From assembly GCF_021603585.1 (NCBI RefSeq), contig NZ_BQHI01000006.1, positions 1-64,000 of the forward strand: a stretch of DNA of 64,000 nucleotides. Direction: 5' to 3'. The notes beneath the pieces are model-generated. The model ran no database searches, was not told where the DNA came from, and saw only the letters and a list, made by a program, of their open reading frames with translations. This document shows positions 63,401 to 64,000 of the stretch, piece by piece (position 1 is the stretch's first letter; each line of letters starts with the position of its first letter). The DNA is from Pseudomonas sputi (GTDB lineage: Bacteria > Pseudomonadota > Gammaproteobacteria > Pseudomonadales > Pseudomonadaceae). The translations under genes and the position numbers were made by a program.

Positions 63401-64000
63401 GCCCGTTCAAGGTTTGGTGCCAAACAAATCGCCAGTGCTGATTCGACGCGCTCTCGAACTCTACCCCTCGCCCTCAATGCAGATTGATCGATTTGTTTCG
63501 ACACTGAACGTTGACGATGTATTGGCCATCAGAACCCTTGAGGTCATGCGAGAGGAATACCGGACAATCCTGGGGACGCTGGAACGCTGGATTCAGCGCG
63601 ATACCTGGTACCACGATCGCGAAGGCGTGAGGCTCAAGGTGTCGTCCCGCAGTAAAAACCGGGCGGCACAGGCCATTCTGCGAGCGTGGCGCAAGGAAAC
63701 CCGTACGCCGGGACATTCCGCTGAGGGGCTTTACAGCCTGACCTTCGATGCGGCGCCACTGGGTGACCTTCCCGTGATCATTGGTGACTTCGCGCATGTG
63801 ACGGCATTGCGCATGAATGGCGTAGGTGCCAGCGCCGGGTTAAATGCCTTCCTGCGCAACTTTACCCGTTTGCGAGTGCTGGATCTGTCTGGCAACGAGC
63901 TGACGCGCATTCCCCAGGCGGTTGCGGACATGCCGGGTCTCACGGGGCTTGATCTGAGCAACAACCAGATTCTCTTGAACGAACAATCTGCACAGGCGCT
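60405..64000 (+). CDS. DUF6543/LRR protein of the NEL-type effector family (3' end cut by window)
   Basis: An open frame from ATG 60405 to the window edge (1198 codons seen) with no internal stop. The N-terminal part matches the DUF6543 or dermonecrotic-toxin-like domain of large Pseudomonas proteins. A hydrophobic segment (IGLNTALFVISFVPLLG, about residue 405) and a glycine-rich AGFAAGGVAAGKAY follow, with mixed helical regions after them. Near residue 1160 leucine-rich repeats begin (LRVLDLSGNELTRIPQAV, LTGLDLSNNQI). In relatives the LRRs lead to a C-terminal NEL E3-ubiquitin ligase, which would lie outside the window. It is probably a secreted or cell-associated toxin or effector. The ribosome site is weak (AGGA 14 bases upstream), and the leader is AT-rich. 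Confidence 0.82.
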   Translation, partial: MDVERTKSSLPVMTPAQQGVFFGLYKKQMPSWLLKASEPARNELYESLKNSFRSRHFALEQLRTLKSPHSFCTPLLASAMAEKLGEPFEVEGAIFQHVRSTSSLLGLHRKLVLPIDRDLLTAACENFELSETLASNYHERSLLYIPKRVTGRANQVLTMQPHEFARLCRYLDLGKQYQKHVEALFGGDDQVASLQETSVAYSKDQFDVDRHIARLRGHISLEVFQMLESVRDKASLIKLGNNALGYQNLEMLGVTLRGPMFIGPVSEHADDDYRCVIYIPGDPVHPLKEYVSFQNFEFELSGRLRNPEFRNFFLRFISMKDRSLFLTGLDLRLLKARSGQLPVSATYLHLTGIDLEGDAKQDLFLAIFQHRAAQVRADTRLLVVPTDDEDEKTRLARLDTYKAIGLNTALFVISFVPLLGQVMCAVAGLQLLGEIYEGIDSWAHGDQEHAADCLFDTLENLILMAGFAAGGVAAGKAYRVVRSSNFIKGLRRVRVDARSYRLWNPDMSAYRQHKSLPSSLSTDAQGLVWRGNEGYVSLGPDAYAVRPVSGTRLWEVHNPVLPKRYSPVLETNGAGAWRHDSELPHEWSALTLFRRLGFQEAKIPDARALQIIAASNIDETAMRQLFVERGKPMAALTDTVRRFRADAEVTAFMKQMAAPATAPQADADLQLYLLTETARWPRDMAIVVTDITANEVMRYGGTKGAREVKINEDLLSNGQFYPPLLAALNDGERSHLLGSTTVEPKNQSALLGKHIAALAPRMRMAMMDRLFRRTDVCELSRGEPIIKAFPGLSASVADELAYHADAHEWEQLDADTVPLRLAEEARRYRQIQRLNRAYEGLYLDAASGRDADMLVLDTLTRLPGWPGDVLIEILDWAVYADQRAIAGPDGAEHQVLLEAYAERYQGLDSSSHVVSSQPERTRANFFQTLWQSLPEHARKALGVDADPDGTGLRAKITALALQRREAFAKVLGVEALRDDYRSPMGLADRQAEQHVAYAMPVQGLVPNKSPVLIRRALELYPSPSMQIDRFVSTLNVDDVLAIRTLEVMREEYRTILGTLERWIQRDTWYHDREGVRLKVSSRSKNRAAQAILRAWRKETRTPGHSAEGLYSLTFDAAPLGDLPVIIGDFAHVTALRMNGVGASAGLNAFLRNFTRLRVLDLSGNELTRIPQAVADMPGLTGLDLSNNQILLNEQSAQA

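Overview
The window is a high-GC Pseudomonas chromosome segment, most likely from the P. fluorescens/P. koreensis group. The evidence is the gene content: an Hxc-like type II secretion system (T2SS) with a DING phosphatase and a PdtA-like giant exoprotein, the lexA2-imuA-imuB-dnaE2 cassette, a SohB protease, DUF6543/LRR effector-type proteins, and typical Pseudomonas palindromic intergenic repeats. No rRNA, tRNA or CRISPR array was seen.

Layout. 1-3.9 kb is an accessory, visibly AT-richer patch: the right end of an IS3-family element, a small exported protein, a PD-(D/E)XK nuclease-family protein, and a second nuclease-like gene that appears split by two frameshifts. 3.9-12.5 kb is a T2SS locus: gspI on the minus strand, and gspG-K-L-M-D-E-F in a tightly overlapping operon. 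The secretin has a lipobox, as in HxcQ. GspC, GspH and GspJ are not in the window. 12.8-13.9 kb encodes a secreted DING/LapA-like phosphate-binding or phosphatase protein. 14.1-26.6 kb is one 12.5-kb gene for a PdtA-like two-partner-secretion exoprotein with no TpsB partner nearby. In P. aeruginosa the equivalent genes are clustered and respond to phosphate starvation, so this block is probably a phosphate-scavenging secretion island.

26.7-30.8 kb has a SphA/phenol-MetA-type outer membrane protein divergent from an AraC regulator, a DyP peroxidase and a Gfo/Idh/MocA oxidoreductase. 31.2-36.9 kb is the SOS mutagenesis cassette lexA2-imuA-imuB-dnaE2, with a LexA2-type operator placed over the predicted -10 box directly before the lexA2 ATG. 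37.2-39.0 kb is a three-lipoprotein operon (CsgG-like, DUF4810, DUF799). 39.0-39.7 kb is a gene graveyard with flavin reductase and polyamine-type ABC ATPase remnants, followed by a GntR regulator, a hybrid histidine kinase and an orphan UvrA2-like ATPase.

45.3-50.8 kb on the minus strand is a six-gene stressosome-type module, in transcription order RsbR, RsbS, RsbT, a fused ATPase/PP2C phosphatase, a histidine kinase and a hybrid kinase/response regulator. The genes overlap or abut, so partner switching probably feeds a two-component phosphorelay. 51-58.9 kb holds small stress or membrane proteins, a sterol-desaturase/SRPBCC fusion translationally coupled to an SMP-30-like protein, an orphan HypX with a LysR gene, a YejF-like pseudogene, an SCP2 protein and a histidine phosphatase. 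59.2-60.2 kb is sohB. From 60.4 kb a large DUF6543/LRR (NEL-type effector family) gene runs off the right edge.
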